A DNA stretch of 64,000 nucleotides from Paenibacillus profundus (GTDB taxonomy: Bacteria > Bacillota > Bacilli > Paenibacillales > Paenibacillaceae): positions 32,579-96,578 of the forward strand of contig NZ_JAJNBZ010000014.1 in assembly GCF_021369635.1 (NCBI RefSeq), in the 5' to 3' direction. Shown here piece after piece: positions 33,811-45,136 of this stretch. Numbering within the stretch: position 1 is the stretch's first letter; each line of letters opens with the position of its first letter. A program made the position numbers and the translations under genes. The notes below the pieces were generated by a model. That model made no database searches. It had not been told where the DNA came from and was given only the letters and a program-made list of their open reading frames with translations.

Positions 33811-34627
33811 ATGTGTATCTGTTCTCTTCCACACTTTCTTTGACCGGAGCGTTATCCACTTCATCAAATGGCACTTCCGCATCCGGATCCGCTTCCTCCC
33901 CCTCATTCGTCTGCTCTTGTGCGCGCTCATGCTGGTCCTGCATCTTCTGGAACACAGCATAAAAGTTAAAGAACGCATAATAGGCAATAACGGCTCCTGA
34001 GAAGAAAATGATAAGGAACGGCCATTTGAACAAGCTGAAATATAAAATAGCTCCGCTCACAACCGTCGTCATAATGATGCGCAGCGGTCTGAGAAGCGTG
34101 AGCAAGATGCTGTTCTTCACCAATTGCACCGTCTTCATATGATAGTGCGATACCATCGAGAAAAAGTTAAACAACGACACGAACAGCACGATTAGAAATC
34201 CGAGCATGACGAATCCAATCGCTTGGAAAGACTTCAGCTGAGTCATGTATACGGTATAGTCTACATACATAATGACGAACAAGAACGTATAGAAGATACC
34301 GCCGATCATAGCTTGCTTGTAGTTCTCTTTATATGATTTGAAGAACGTACTTAGCAGCTTCACGTCCGTTTCCCCCATCACCCATTTCCGTGCAACGGAG
34401 AACATCGCTGCTGTGGCCGGGAACAGTGTAAACGGTGCCACAATCCCCATCGCCCAGTTCATCGTAATGGATTCGTTCAAGAAGTTCTGCTGCATAACAA
34501 GCAATTTCATCAATAAAAAAAAGAAAAACGGAGACGAACAGAGCAGCCACAGCACGTTCGTAACCGAAAATCGCATAATCCATTCCGAAATTCGGTAAAA
34601 GCCGCCCATTATCCCTCGAAATTCCAA
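33803..34627 (-). CDS. yesL: YesL family (DUF624) membrane protein
   Basis: 274 residues with about five membrane helices (residues 20-45, 70-90, 105-125, 140-165, 185-220), then an acidic cytoplasmic tail. The FRGIMGGFYRISEWIMRF start is the DUF624 signature. YesL-type proteins often accompany sugar ABC systems, but not here. The start is TTG, 8 bases after GGGGG; an ATG seven bases further upstream is in another frame. Confidence 0.83.
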   Translation of the reverse strand: MEFRGIMGGFYRISEWIMRFSVTNVLWLLCSSPFFFFLLMKLLVMQQNFLNESITMNWAMGIVAPFTLFPATAAMFSVARKWVMGETDVKLLSTFFKSYKENYKQAMIGGIFYTFLFVIMYVDYTVYMTQLKSFQAIGFVMLGFLIVLFVSLFNFFSMVSHYHMKTVQLVKNSILLTLLRPLRIIMTTVVSGAILYFSLFKWPFLIIFFSGAVIAYYAFFNFYAVFQKMQDQHERAQEQTNEGEEADPDAEVPFDEVDNAPVKESVEENRYTSK

Positions 34628-34815
34628 AGGTCATTCCCCCTCATGCATCCTGTCCTATAACTATAATACAAATGGGTCATGTAATGCCAGTGCCTATTTT
34701 CTTACTGCTGGGTAGCCGTTTAAAGGTGCTCACCTTATGGCATATGATGTTGCCTTAATATAAATCCACGCTTGTTCTAAGGGGGTTGCGCATGGGCGTA
34801 TTTCATTCATGAAGC

Positions 34816-34842
34816 AAAGAGACCGCCACAGGCGGTCTCTTT
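34816..34842 (-). terminator. Terminator of cshA
   Basis: AAAGAGACCGCC pairs with GGCGGTCTCTTT across a 3-base loop. A weak T-tract follows on the minus strand. Confidence 0.75.
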
Positions 34843-34907
34843 GTCTCTGTCGAACAGGCTTATGTCAAGATACATGTTGCATCTATTCTATAACCTGTAC
34901 ACCTGTA

Positions 34908-36506
<1,599 letters not shown>

Positions 36507-36777
36507 TATATTCATACTCCTTCGTTGTGGACAATCCACAGCCTTGTCTGTATTCTTAAGTAGCGCGACAATGGTGACGAATGGCACATTCAGCCGACCG
36601 TCTTCTCATATACAATGCGGAGGTGATCCTCACTTGAAACGCTTAACTCCGCGGATTTATCATGAACATCGTGGATAACAATAGCCTACTCAAGAATATC
36701 CAGCATATTATAACACAAACGCCTTAAAGAATACCAGCAGAGATATGACCAAATACTACGTTTTGAGGTGAATTTGC

Positions 36778-37605
36778 TTGAAACGAATTTTACACGCCTT
36801 TATTTTAATTATCGGCGCAGCGTGCATCGCCGTATCTTTCAATCTGTTCCTCATGCCGCACCATTTGTTAAGCGGTGGAGTATCAGGCCTGTCGCTCGTA
36901 ACCAATTACATAACAAAATGGGATCCGTCGATTTTATATTTCGCTTTTAATCTGCCGATTATCGTCTGGGGATGGTTCATTCTCGGTAAACGATTTATCG
37001 TATACAGCATTATTAGCGTCGTGGCTACGACGTGCTTCATTTCCATTATTCCGGTGAAGATGGTCACGAATGAACCGCTGCTTGCGGCGGTATTCGGTGG
37101 AACGCTTGTCGGAATCGGAAGCGGAATATCCCTGCGCATCGGAGGCTCGTCCGGCGGATTCGATATTATTGGTTCTATCGTGACTCGTTACCATGATTTT
37201 TCCATTTCCAACATTCTGGTTGCTCTTAATGCGGTCGTCATCGTATCGCATGGATACATTTCTCAAGAGTGGGAATTGGTGCTTTACTCCATGGTGTCCA
37301 TCTTTACTACGGGAAAAGTGATCGGCACCATATATATTAACCATTATAAAGTGACCGTATTTATTATTACGCGGGAAAAAGATACCTTGATAAATAAACT
37401 GCTCTGTCTCCCGCACGGGGTTACGGTCATTAAGACGAGAGGGGCCTTTACGGACATCGAAAAGGACATGCTTATGACGGTCACGACGCGCTACGAGCTG
37501 TCGGAACTGAAGCGAACGATTATGGAAATCGACCCGAAGGCCTTCGTCAATATCGTGGAAACAGTAGGCGTCATCGGGAATTTCCGCCGTCCGAAGAGCA
37601 TGTGA
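36778..37605 (+). CDS. YitT family membrane protein (DUF161/DUF2179)
   Basis: 275 residues, five or six membrane helices in the first two-thirds (NLFLMPHHLLSGGVSGLSLV and GIGSGISLRIGGSSGGFDIIG are hallmark segments). The C-terminal cytoplasmic DUF2179 domain has HGVTVIKTRGAFTDIEK. Function is unknown; the family is common in Bacillales. TTG start after GAGGTG with 7-base spacing. It is followed by a strong terminator. Confidence 0.88.
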   Translation: MKRILHAFILIIGAACIAVSFNLFLMPHHLLSGGVSGLSLVTNYITKWDPSILYFAFNLPIIVWGWFILGKRFIVYSIISVVATTCFISIIPVKMVTNEPLLAAVFGGTLVGIGSGISLRIGGSSGGFDIIGSIVTRYHDFSISNILVALNAVVIVSHGYISQEWELVLYSMVSIFTTGKVIGTIYINHYKVTVFIITREKDTLINKLLCLPHGVTVIKTRGAFTDIEKDMLMTVTTRYELSELKRTIMEIDPKAFVNIVETVGVIGNFRRPKSM

Positions 37606-37668
37606 CCTCTTGCATGTATTCGTGAAATCAAGCCGTAAGCTTTATCCTAAAATGTTGGATATATGAAG

Positions 37669-37699
37669 GAGCCCGTCCTCTAAATGGACGGGCTCTTTT
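37669..37699 (+). terminator. Strong terminator after the YitT gene
   Basis: GAGCCCGTCC pairs with GGACGGGCTC across a 7-base loop, followed by TTTTCTG. Confidence 0.92.
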
Positions 37700-37749
37700 C
37701 TGTCGAGCGGAATCACCAAATCATTAAACGATGCCCTCGCTTCGCTGTC

Positions 37750-38289
37750 CTATGTTAACGGACGTGTCTGTTCTGCAAGTGTCAAGAAATAATCAAGCGT
37801 CTTATTGACGCGCTGAATGACATTGGCATGCTGCGGCTGGTTTTCTTCCGTAAACTGACGGAAATCTCCGCCAATAGACACCCACTCCGGACAGTTGATT
37901 CCATGCAGATTGCGGACAATCGTTTGTAAATGCGTCAAGGAGCTGACGCCAACGGCTCCTCCCGCTGAGCTTGCCGATAACACAACTTTGTTGTTGACGT
38001 ATTCAAAGCTTAAGTAATCCAGCGCATTTTTCAGCACGCCTGACATACTGCCGTGATATTCCGGTGTTGCCAGCACGATTGCATCCGCCGATGACGCGCT
38101 CTCCTTCAGTCGAATGACATTCGCATCATCTTCGTTCGAATCCGGACAATAAAGCGGCAGCTGCAATTGATATAAATCAATAACGATTGCTTCGTGCCCC
38201 TTCTCTTCTAACTGTGTAGCCATATAACGAACAAGCTTCGTGCTTGTCGCTTCTTTGCGATTGCTGCCTGCAATGAGTACGATTCGCAT
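37750..38289 (-). CDS. NADPH-dependent FMN reductase
   Basis: 179 residues, flavodoxin-like fold. LIAGSNRKEATSTKLVRYM is the FMN phosphate-binding loop; ATPEYHGSMSGVLKNALDYL is the second flavin-contact signature. Related to B. subtilis azoreductase/FMN reductase proteins. Cytoplasmic. Start ATG at 38289 after AAGGGAG. It lies 17 bp downstream of the DUF3906 gene, so the two are probably cotranscribed. Confidence 0.9.
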   Translation of the reverse strand: MRIVLIAGSNRKEATSTKLVRYMATQLEEKGHEAIVIDLYQLQLPLYCPDSNEDDANVIRLKESASSADAIVLATPEYHGSMSGVLKNALDYLSFEYVNNKVVLSASSAGGAVGVSSLTHLQTIVRNLHGINCPEWVSIGGDFRQFTEENQPQHANVIQRVNKTLDYFLTLAEQTRPLT

Positions 38290-38306
38290 GACGCACTCTC
38301 CCTTCA

Positions 38307-38537
38307 TCATGTTGCAGTTAAAAAGCATTTATTCATGTCACGGGATGGAATGATATATCCGCTGCCGATCTGACAGCGTTTCTTCTCTAATAATGTCAGT
38401 TCCTGCACCGCCTGGCCGGGCATGGTCTGCTCGAAATGCGCTTCCGCATGGATGAACGCTTGCTCTTCCGTCTCCGCTAAGAGAACACACACGAACGAAC
38501 CTTGTTCTATGGACGCTTCCAACCGAAATATGTACAT
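38307..38537 (-). CDS. DUF3906-like small protein
   Basis: About 76 residues. MYIFRLEASIEQGSFVCVLL, then AETEEQAF and LLEKKRCQIGSGYII matches what I know of DUF3906 proteins. Function is unknown. ATG at 38537 is preferred because GGGAGG lies about 10 bases before it; an ATG closer to the SD (38546) is also present. First gene of the pair with the FMN reductase. Confidence 0.72.
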   Translation of the reverse strand: MYIFRLEASIEQGSFVCVLLAETEEQAFIHAEAHFEQTMPGQAVQELTLLEKKRCQIGSGYIIPSRDMNKCFLTAT

Positions 38538-38646
38538 CTGTACCATCCCTCCCCTTCGGTCATCATACAAAAACAGGAAGAAATCGTCAAGATACCAAGG
38601 CGTTCATGCGTCGTGTCCGAACCGCATCTTCCAGAAGCCTTTTCGC

Positions 38647-40065
38647 CTATATTTCATCTACCGGAAGATCCGACACCTCCGCTTGCAATCTGTGCAGCTC
38701 TTCCTTCAGCTCGCTAGTGACGGCTTCGTATTCTGGAAGTCCATATACGTTCTTCAGTTCATAAGGGTCTTTATTCAGGTCAAACAGCTCCCATTCAGGC
38801 GGCCGATTCTCGTCAAGCGATCCCGGAGTGCCAAGCGCTTGCGCATAATAGTATATCAGCTTGTAACGGTCTGTCCGAATGCCGTAATGGGAATACACAT
38901 GATGATGTTCATCGAGATGCATCCAGTAACGGTAGTACATCGCGGTTCGCCAATCATCCGGTGTTGTGCCCTGCAGCAGAGGCCGCAACGAACGGCCTTG
39001 CATATCCGCCGGCGCTTCGATGTGAGCATAATCCAAAAATGTCTGCGCAAAATCTACGTTTAACGCCATCGACTCTGTCACACTTCCCGGTGCGATTTCG
39101 CGCGGGTACCGCACTACAAATGGCATGCGCAGCGATTCCTCATACATAAAGCGCTTATCGAACCATCCGTGGTCGCCCAGGAAAAACCCTTGATCCGAGG
39201 TGTAGATGACAATCGTATCCTCCGCAATTCCTTCTGCTTCCAAATAGTCTAGCAGCCGCCCCACATTGTCATCAATCGAAGCGACACACCGCAAATAGTC
39301 TTTAATATAGCGTTGATACTTCCAACGCTTCGCTTGCTCATCGCTAAGCCCCTCAGGCGGATTCCCCTTCGTATCGGTAACGACCATATCCCGGCCGATC
39401 CGCATCTTCGCTTGAACTGCCGCTTGCGCTCGATTTGCGTAGTCGTCATCGAATGTTTCCGGATAGGGAATTTCCACGTCTTCGTACATGCGGCTATGAC
39501 GTTCGTCCGGCTGCCATGGCCGGTGCGGCGCTTTGTGATGACACATCAGCATGAATGGCCGATCCTTGTCCCGCTTCCGCAGCCACTCTAGCGACTTATC
39601 GGCAATCACATCCGTTACATAACCTGCGATTCGCTGTCTGCCGCCCTCTTCGATAAATTCAGAGTTGAAATAATCTCCTTGACCATCCAGCACGCTCCAA
39701 TAATCAAATCCAGTCGGATCGGCAAAGCCGCCATGTCCCAAATGCCATTTCCCGATAATGGCCGTCTGATATCCATCAGCTTGCAGCAGCTTCGGGAATG
39801 TCTGCTTCCTCCCGTCAAAGTGATCATCAATCGATTTGACCCCATTCAGATGGTTGTATTGGCCAGTCAGAATAGATGCCCGGCTCGGGGAACAGATCGA
39901 ATTCGTACAGAAGCAATGATCGAATCGAATGCCTTCATTGGCAATCCGATCGATATTCGGAGTATTGTTGATGCGGCTGCCATAACAGCTCATTGCATGT
40001 GATGCATGGTCGTCGGACATTACAAACAAAATATTCGGTCTTCGCAGCTCAGCTCTTGTTGTCAT
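38647..40065 (-). CDS. Sulfatase family protein
   Basis: 472 residues, alkaline-phosphatase-like fold. The modification site [11 protein letters not shown] (Cys58) fits formylglycine formation. [10 protein letters not shown] holds the metal-binding Asp pair, IGKWHLGH is the second signature, and [11 protein letters not shown] binds metal. No signal peptide is seen, so it is likely cytoplasmic, unusual for heparan/mucin sulfatases. It resembles arylsulfatase or N-acetylglucosamine-6-sulfatase relatives; the substrate is unknown. No sulfatase-maturase is nearby. Confidence 0.88.
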   Translation of the reverse strand: MTTRAELRRPNILFVMSDDHASHAMSCYGSRINNTPNIDRIANEGIRFDHCFCTNSICSPSRASILTGQYNHLNGVKSIDDHFDGRKQTFPKLLQADGYQTAIIGKWHLGHGGFADPTGFDYWSVLDGQGDYFNSEFIEEGGRQRIAGYVTDVIADKSLEWLRKRDKDRPFMLMCHHKAPHRPWQPDERHSRMYEDVEIPYPETFDDDYANRAQAAVQAKMRIGRDMVVTDTKGNPPEGLSDEQAKRWKYQRYIKDYLRCVASIDDNVGRLLDYLEAEGIAEDTIVIYTSDQGFFLGDHGWFDKRFMYEESLRMPFVVRYPREIAPGSVTESMALNVDFAQTFLDYAHIEAPADMQGRSLRPLLQGTTPDDWRTAMYYRYWMHLDEHHHVYSHYGIRTDRYKLIYYYAQALGTPGSLDENRPPEWELFDLNKDPYELKNVYGLPEYEAVTSELKEELHRLQAEVSDLPVDEI

Positions 40066-40281
40066 TGGGCTCCACTCCTAAGGAATCAGGTTTAGACTCT
40101 TCTTGTAATCGTTTGCAACCGTTCATTGTTCTATTGTAATATACCTGTTTCTCATCCGCTACTATATACTCGGGTATAGTTTAGCTTTTTGCCGGAACAA
40201 TGAGAATGCCGCCTCCTGCAGATTACGAATGCCTCTCCCTACCCTGGCTTGCTCCAACAATCATGTGAAACCTCTCTCCTC

Positions 40282-40318
40282 TAAGGAGGATTCACCAAAA
40301 AGTCCTTTTGTCCACTAT
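40282..40318. repeat. Possible short interspersed repeat copy (weak)
   Basis: AAGGAGGATTCACCAAAAAG then TCCTTTTGTCCACT resembles the left end of the repeat family. Confidence 0.35.
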
Positions 40319-40528
40319 CCCAATTATTCAGAAAATGAGCGCAATATCGAATTCTAATGTTCAATTCAGGTACGCAATATATCTGCAATATGTCTTTCCG
40401 GTGCCTAATATCGCTCGCACTGCAATTTCATGCAACACCAGTGAACCTCGACCCATCAGAAAGAAAAGATATTCAATCTCCCATCCCAATAACCAATTAC
40501 CTTACCTTCTGTCAGTTGCTGAACTTTC

Positions 40529-40760
40529 ATTGCAGAATCTGAATTACTCATTGCCGTTTCCTTGGTCATTGATTGCACATATAAATCACTTTCTACAACC
40601 TTAAGAATTCATTACACAGCTGAATCACTCTCTGCAGTTCCTTAAGGATTGATTGCACATATAAATCACTTTCTGCAATTCCTTAAGAATTCATTACACA
40701 TCTGAATCACTCTCTGCAGCTCTCTAGTCATTCATTACATGTATGAGTCAATCACTTCAA
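40529..40760. repeat. 41-bp tandem repeat (minisatellite)
   Basis: Units start at 40529, 40571, 40610, 40651, 40692 and 40733, spaced 39-42 bp. The core is CATTACACATCTGAATCACT, followed by CTCTGCAGTTCCTTAAG. Odd and even units differ slightly, so two alternating forms exist. The first and last are degenerate. It contains GAATTC, CTTAAG and CTGCAG palindromes but is not a coding repeat. Confidence 0.85.
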
Positions 40761-40896
40761 TACCAAGCATTTATTTACGCAATCTGACGTAATGGGAGAG
40801 TGGATAAAAGACCATATCGAGACAGAGTTGAAAGGAACACGCAAAACAAATTGGAGATACGCCAACGCCTTCGCCCAAAAATCTATACTTTCTTAT

Positions 40897-40951
40897 TTTT
40901 TAAAAAATACACCGCCATTTCAGACAACATCATCTGAAACAGGGTGTATTT
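40897..40951 (-). terminator. Terminator of the opp operon
   Basis: AAATACACC pairs with GGTGTATTT and TTTCAGA with TCTGAAA inside. On the minus strand TTTTTT follows. Confidence 0.9.
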
Positions 40952-40959
40952 CTGTTTAC

Positions 40960-41913
40960 TTAAAGCGGAATGCCTTTCTTATACTTCTCGACTTCCGCAG
41001 GAGATGCATAGACGAAATGTCCGGGTCTGATTTCAACCAATTGGGGCTGCTCTGCCTCGTAGTTATGAATTTGCGTGTTATAGTAAATCCGCTTGCGGTT
41101 CCGTTCGTGATGCGGGTCAGGCAGCGGTATTGCGGACAGCAGCGACTTCGTATACGGGTGCAGCGGTTGTTTGTACAGATCGTCGGCCTTGGCCAGCTCC
41201 ACAATTTTCCCGTTGTACATCACGCCGATCCGATCGGAAAAATATTTGACGACCGACAGATCATGCGCAATGAACAAAATCGTTAACCCCAGCTTCTTCC
41301 GCAATCTGTTCAGCAAATTCAATACCTGAGCCTGAATGGATACGTCAAGAGCAGATATCGGCTCATCTGCGATAACCAAATCCGGGCTTGTAATCAACGC
41401 ACGCGCAATGCCGATCCGCTGGCGTTGGCCCCCGGAAAATTCATGAGGGTAACGGCCTGCATGCTCTCTTGTCAGACCGACCGTTTCCAATATGTCATAT
41501 ATCATATCGAGCATTTCTTGTTCATTTCTGCATAGCTTGTTGATTTTCAGACCTTCTCCGATAATCTCCTTTACCGTCATGCGCGGATTCAAAGAAGCGA
41601 TCGGGTCCTGGAATATCATTTGCATGCCGCGCGTAACTTCTTTTTTTATTTCTTTGGTCAGCTCCCCGGAGATTAGCGTTCCGTTAAAATAGATCTCCCC
41701 GTCCGTCGGCTCATACAACCGGATAATCGTTCTGCCGGTCGTTGTTTTGCCGCAGCCGGATTCACCGACCAGACCGAACGTTTCCCCCTTGTAGATCGTG
41801 AAGCTGATATCGTCAACAGCCTTCATCACCGTTTTTCTGCGTCCGCGGCCGCTTGAGAAGTACTGTTTCAGATTTTTCACTTCCAACACTGGCTGTAATG
41901 TCGAATTTATCAT
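40960..41913 (-). CDS. oppF: Oligopeptide ABC transporter ATPase OppF
   Basis: 317 residues. Walker [17 protein letters not shown] signature [14 protein letters not shown] and Walker [13 protein letters not shown] are complete. The C-terminal oligo_HPY region has [18 protein letters not shown]. It pairs with OppD to power peptide import. ATG at 41913 follows the oppD stop by one base, so translation is coupled. It is the last gene of the opp operon. Confidence 0.93.
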   Translation of the reverse strand: MINSTLQPVLEVKNLKQYFSSGRGRRKTVMKAVDDISFTIYKGETFGLVGESGCGKTTTGRTIIRLYEPTDGEIYFNGTLISGELTKEIKKEVTRGMQMIFQDPIASLNPRMTVKEIIGEGLKINKLCRNEQEMLDMIYDILETVGLTREHAGRYPHEFSGGQRQRIGIARALITSPDLVIADEPISALDVSIQAQVLNLLNRLRKKLGLTILFIAHDLSVVKYFSDRIGVMYNGKIVELAKADDLYKQPLHPYTKSLLSAIPLPDPHHERNRKRIYYNTQIHNYEAEQPQLVEIRPGHFVYASPAEVEKYKKGIPL

Positions 41914-41914
41914 T

Positions 41915-42964
41915 TCAACGCACCAGCCTTTCGGTTTGCTGCGCAATTCTCTTCTTCAGCACGTCGGGAATTTCCACTTTGGGCGCATTCGGATGGAGGA
42001 GCCAGGTGGCAGCGTAATGCGTATCGCTCACTCTGTACATCGGCGGATCCTCCTCGTAGTCGATTCGCATGGCGTAACGGTTGCGCGGCGCAAATGCATC
42101 TCCCTTGGGCGGATACAGCATGTTCGGAGGCGTGCCCGGAATGACGAGCAGTTCGTCTGAAGAGCTCGTATCCAGATCAGGCATCGATACTAACAAGCTC
42201 CACGTATACGGATGCTTCGGATTGTAAAAAATCTCATCCACCGTACCGTATTCTACGATCTTCCCCGCATACATAACAGCCACCCGGTCAGCCACATTAG
42301 CGACGACGCCCAGATCATGAGTGATGAAAATGACCGACAGATCACGTTCCTTCTGAATCTGCTTGATTAAGTCCAAGATTTGCGCCTGAATGGTCACATC
42401 CAGAGCTGTCGTTGGTTCATCACAGATTAACACTTCCGGATCGCAGGCAAGAGCAATGGCAATGACAATTCGTTGTCTCATGCCACCGGAGAATTGAAAC
42501 GGATATTGCTCGAAGCGCTTCTCTGGATCGGGAATACCGACCGCAATCATTAACTCGATCGCTCTTTGTCTGGCTTCTGCCTTGCTGATGTTGCGTACTC
42601 TCAAAGCTTCCATAATTTGTTTTCCGACTTTCATGATCGGGTTTAAAGATGACATCGGATCCTGAAAAATCATCGAAATTTTGGAGCCTCTAATTTGCGT
42701 AAACTGGCGCTCCGAATATTGGGTCAGATCCGCGCCGCGATAAATGATGTTCCCGCGTTCAATGTTTGCGTTTTTAGATAAAATACCCACAATTGCTTTG
42801 TTGGTTACAGATTTCCCCGATCCCGACTCGCCAACAATAGCCAACGTTTCCCCTTTGCGCAGATCGAATTGAACGCCCCGCACCGCATGCACCTTTCCGG
42901 AGAACGTATTGAACGTAATATGCAAGTCGTTCACCTGCAAGATTGCTTCGTTGTTAGTTGTCAT
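41915..42964 (-). CDS. oppD: Oligopeptide ABC transporter ATPase OppD
   Basis: 349 residues. Walker [17 protein letters not shown] signature [15 protein letters not shown], Walker [15 protein letters not shown]-terminal oligo_HPY region with [16 protein letters not shown]; a Cys-based iron-sulfur motif is not seen. It starts 18 bp after oppC, with GGTGGGGG before the ATG. Confidence 0.93.
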   Translation of the reverse strand: MTTNNEAILQVNDLHITFNTFSGKVHAVRGVQFDLRKGETLAIVGESGSGKSVTNKAIVGILSKNANIERGNIIYRGADLTQYSERQFTQIRGSKISMIFQDPMSSLNPIMKVGKQIMEALRVRNISKAEARQRAIELMIAVGIPDPEKRFEQYPFQFSGGMRQRIVIAIALACDPEVLICDEPTTALDVTIQAQILDLIKQIQKERDLSVIFITHDLGVVANVADRVAVMYAGKIVEYGTVDEIFYNPKHPYTWSLLVSMPDLDTSSSDELLVIPGTPPNMLYPPKGDAFAPRNRYAMRIDYEEDPPMYRVSDTHYAATWLLHPNAPKVEIPDVLKKRIAQQTERLVR

Positions 42965-42982
42965 CTTTCCCCCACCCCGCTC

Positions 42983-44116
42983 TTATTCTTGGCCTCGTAA
43001 TGTCGGATCGAAGGCATCTCGCAAGCCATTGCCGAACAAGTTAAACGACAGCATCAATATCGAGATGACGATCGCCGGGAATAGCGTCAAATGGGGATGC
43101 TCCAACAGCACCTTCTGTCCTTCCGCCAACAATACCCCAATCGAAGGCTCAGGCGCGCCAAGTCCTAATCCCAAATAAGAGAGAAATGACTCGATAAAGA
43201 TGGCTCCCGGTACGGCAAAAGTAGCTTGCGTAATGATCGGTCCAATGGCGTTCGGCAAGATGTGCCGGAAAATGAGCAGCCGATCTTTGGCCCCCATCGT
43301 TCTGGATGCCAATACATATTCCTGCCCTTTGTATTTGTAGAACTGGGCCCTGATCATACGGCTCATACCTATCCATCCGGTAACAATCATCGCCAATATG
43401 AAGGGAAGTATGCCCGCGCCCAAATACATGACGAATAGGATAACTAACACCAGCGGTGGAACCCCGCTCAAAATTTCGATAATGCGCTGCATTACCATGT
43501 CAACAGTTCCGCCATAGTATCCAGATATCGAACCGTATGTGACCCCAATCAGCACGTTTATCGTTACAGCCATGAACCCGATCAACAAGGAAATGCGCGT
43601 TCCTTTCCACAAACGCGTCCATTGATCCCGTCCCAGGGCATCCGTTCCCATCCAAAAATAAGTATCTTTCGCCCCTTTTAATTCATACATATCGACTTTG
43701 GCTTTCACCATCGGTATTTTCCGGCCGCGGTAATCCATGTCGTATTCTTCCATCACTTTGACGATACTGCCTTTATATTTCTCATCCAGACTTGTCTTCT
43801 TAATGTCCATCACTTTCGTGCCATCCCAAATTCCGATCTTCTCTATGCCCGGCACGCGCGGCGGCAGCAAAGCCCATTCAATATGCTGCTCCCGATACGA
43901 AAATGAGCTCAATAACGGAGCGATAATTGCCATCAAAATAATCAATCCGATGAAGAAGGCGGCGACGAAGGACGCATTGTTCTTCCGGAATCGCAGCATA
44001 GCGTCTTTGAAGAAGCCGATGGCCTTCCCTTCGAACTTCTCGTCCGCAAGCTGCTTTTCACGCTGTACAAACTCAAATGGGTTCTGCTCCCTGTTGTTGT
44101 CCGTTTCCAATTTCAT
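42983..44116 (-). CDS. oppC: Oligopeptide ABC transporter permease OppC
   Basis: 377 residues with six membrane helices. The EAA loop is seen as YVLASRTMGAKDRLLIFRH. There is a long extracytoplasmic insert (about 60-150) with SLDEKYKGSIVKVMEEYDMD and YELKGAKDTYFWMGTDALGR, common in Firmicute OppC. ATG at 44116 overlaps the oppB stop by one base; GGGAGGG precedes it. Confidence 0.92.
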   Translation of the reverse strand: MKLETDNNREQNPFEFVQREKQLADEKFEGKAIGFFKDAMLRFRKNNASFVAAFFIGLIILMAIIAPLLSSFSYREQHIEWALLPPRVPGIEKIGIWDGTKVMDIKKTSLDEKYKGSIVKVMEEYDMDYRGRKIPMVKAKVDMYELKGAKDTYFWMGTDALGRDQWTRLWKGTRISLLIGFMAVTINVLIGVTYGSISGYYGGTVDMVMQRIIEILSGVPPLVLVILFVMYLGAGILPFILAMIVTGWIGMSRMIRAQFYKYKGQEYVLASRTMGAKDRLLIFRHILPNAIGPIITQATFAVPGAIFIESFLSYLGLGLGAPEPSIGVLLAEGQKVLLEHPHLTLFPAIVISILMLSFNLFGNGLRDAFDPTLRGQE

Positions 44117-45063
44117 CACTTCTTCCCTCCCATGCGGATCCGTGGATCAATGATGCCGTAAGACAAGTCGACGACTAAAATACTGATCAGAGCGATTAAG
44201 GAATAAAAGAACATGACGGCAATCGTAAGCGGATGATCCAAAGCATTGATGGCGTTAATAGATAAGGAACCGAGACCCGGCACGCTAAATATATTCTCAA
44301 TGACGATCGCACCCGATAAAATCGAGAAAATCATCGGTATAAAGATGTTGGCCAATGGAATGAAAGAGTTGCGGATCGCATGCCGCAGCGTCGCCTGCAT
44401 TTGTGATAGCCCTTTCGTCCTAGCCAACAGCATATAATCTGAATTCAGCGTTTCGCATAATTCGGCACGCAAATAGCGGGTAACGATCGCGATTTCTCCG
44501 AAGGACAGGGCTAGAATCGGCAAAATCATCGATTTAAATTTCGTCCATGTCAGTGCCTGTTCGGCTGAAAGCAAAATCGGAACCAGCTCCCACTTGAAAG
44601 CCACGATATACTGCAGCAAAGCCGCAATAACGAAGGAGGGTACGGATATAAACAAAACAACCATCATATTGAGCCCGTGATCCGTCGCGGTATTCTTCTT
44701 CAAGGCCGCCATAATCCCGCATATGACCCCTATCGGCAGCGTAAATAAAAGCGCTAAAATATTGAGCTGAATCGTAATCGGAAGCTTGTCCTTGATGATA
44801 TCGAATACAGGCACCTTGGGCTGCACCTTAATGGAATCACCGAAATTAAAGGTTAGAAAGTCCCCTAAAAAATATACATACTGCACGACTAACGGCTTAT
44901 CCAAATGGTACTTCGCTTCAATGCGTTCCTTAATGTCTATCGGCAGCATCGGATCGTTCACTATGCTGCCAGGCATGGAATGAACCAGAAAGAAAAGCAG
45001 GCTAATAATCAAAAATAAGGTGATTGCCATGGCAATCAGTCTTTGCGATATGTATCGTAGCAT
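44116..45063 (-). CDS. oppB: Oligopeptide ABC transporter permease OppB
   Basis: 315 residues with six membrane helices. The EAA motif is LLARTKGLSQMQATLRHAIR. N-terminal MLRYISQRLIAMAITLFLII is the usual OppB first helix. AAAGGAG lies before the ATG. It is followed by overlapping oppC. It lies 73 bp downstream of oppA. Confidence 0.92.
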   Translation of the reverse strand: MLRYISQRLIAMAITLFLIISLLFFLVHSMPGSIVNDPMLPIDIKERIEAKYHLDKPLVVQYVYFLGDFLTFNFGDSIKVQPKVPVFDIIKDKLPITIQLNILALLFTLPIGVICGIMAALKKNTATDHGLNMMVVLFISVPSFVIAALLQYIVAFKWELVPILLSAEQALTWTKFKSMILPILALSFGEIAIVTRYLRAELCETLNSDYMLLARTKGLSQMQATLRHAIRNSFIPLANIFIPMIFSILSGAIVIENIFSVPGLGSLSINAINALDHPLTIAVMFFYSLIALISILVVDLSYGIIDPRIRMGGKK

Positions 45064-45136
45064 GGGCCTGAAGCTCCTTTTCGCAAATTCGGAGACCTTG
45101 CGCGGGCTGAAGCACGCACAAGGTCTCTGACTGTCA

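Larger units (their letters stand above)
40066..40896. other. Repeat-rich gene-free interval
   Basis: About 830 bp between the sulfatase gene and the opp operon terminator. It has no supported gene. It holds a weak relative of the short interspersed repeat near 40282-40318, then the 41-bp minisatellite, then AT-rich sequence. Confidence 0.6.
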
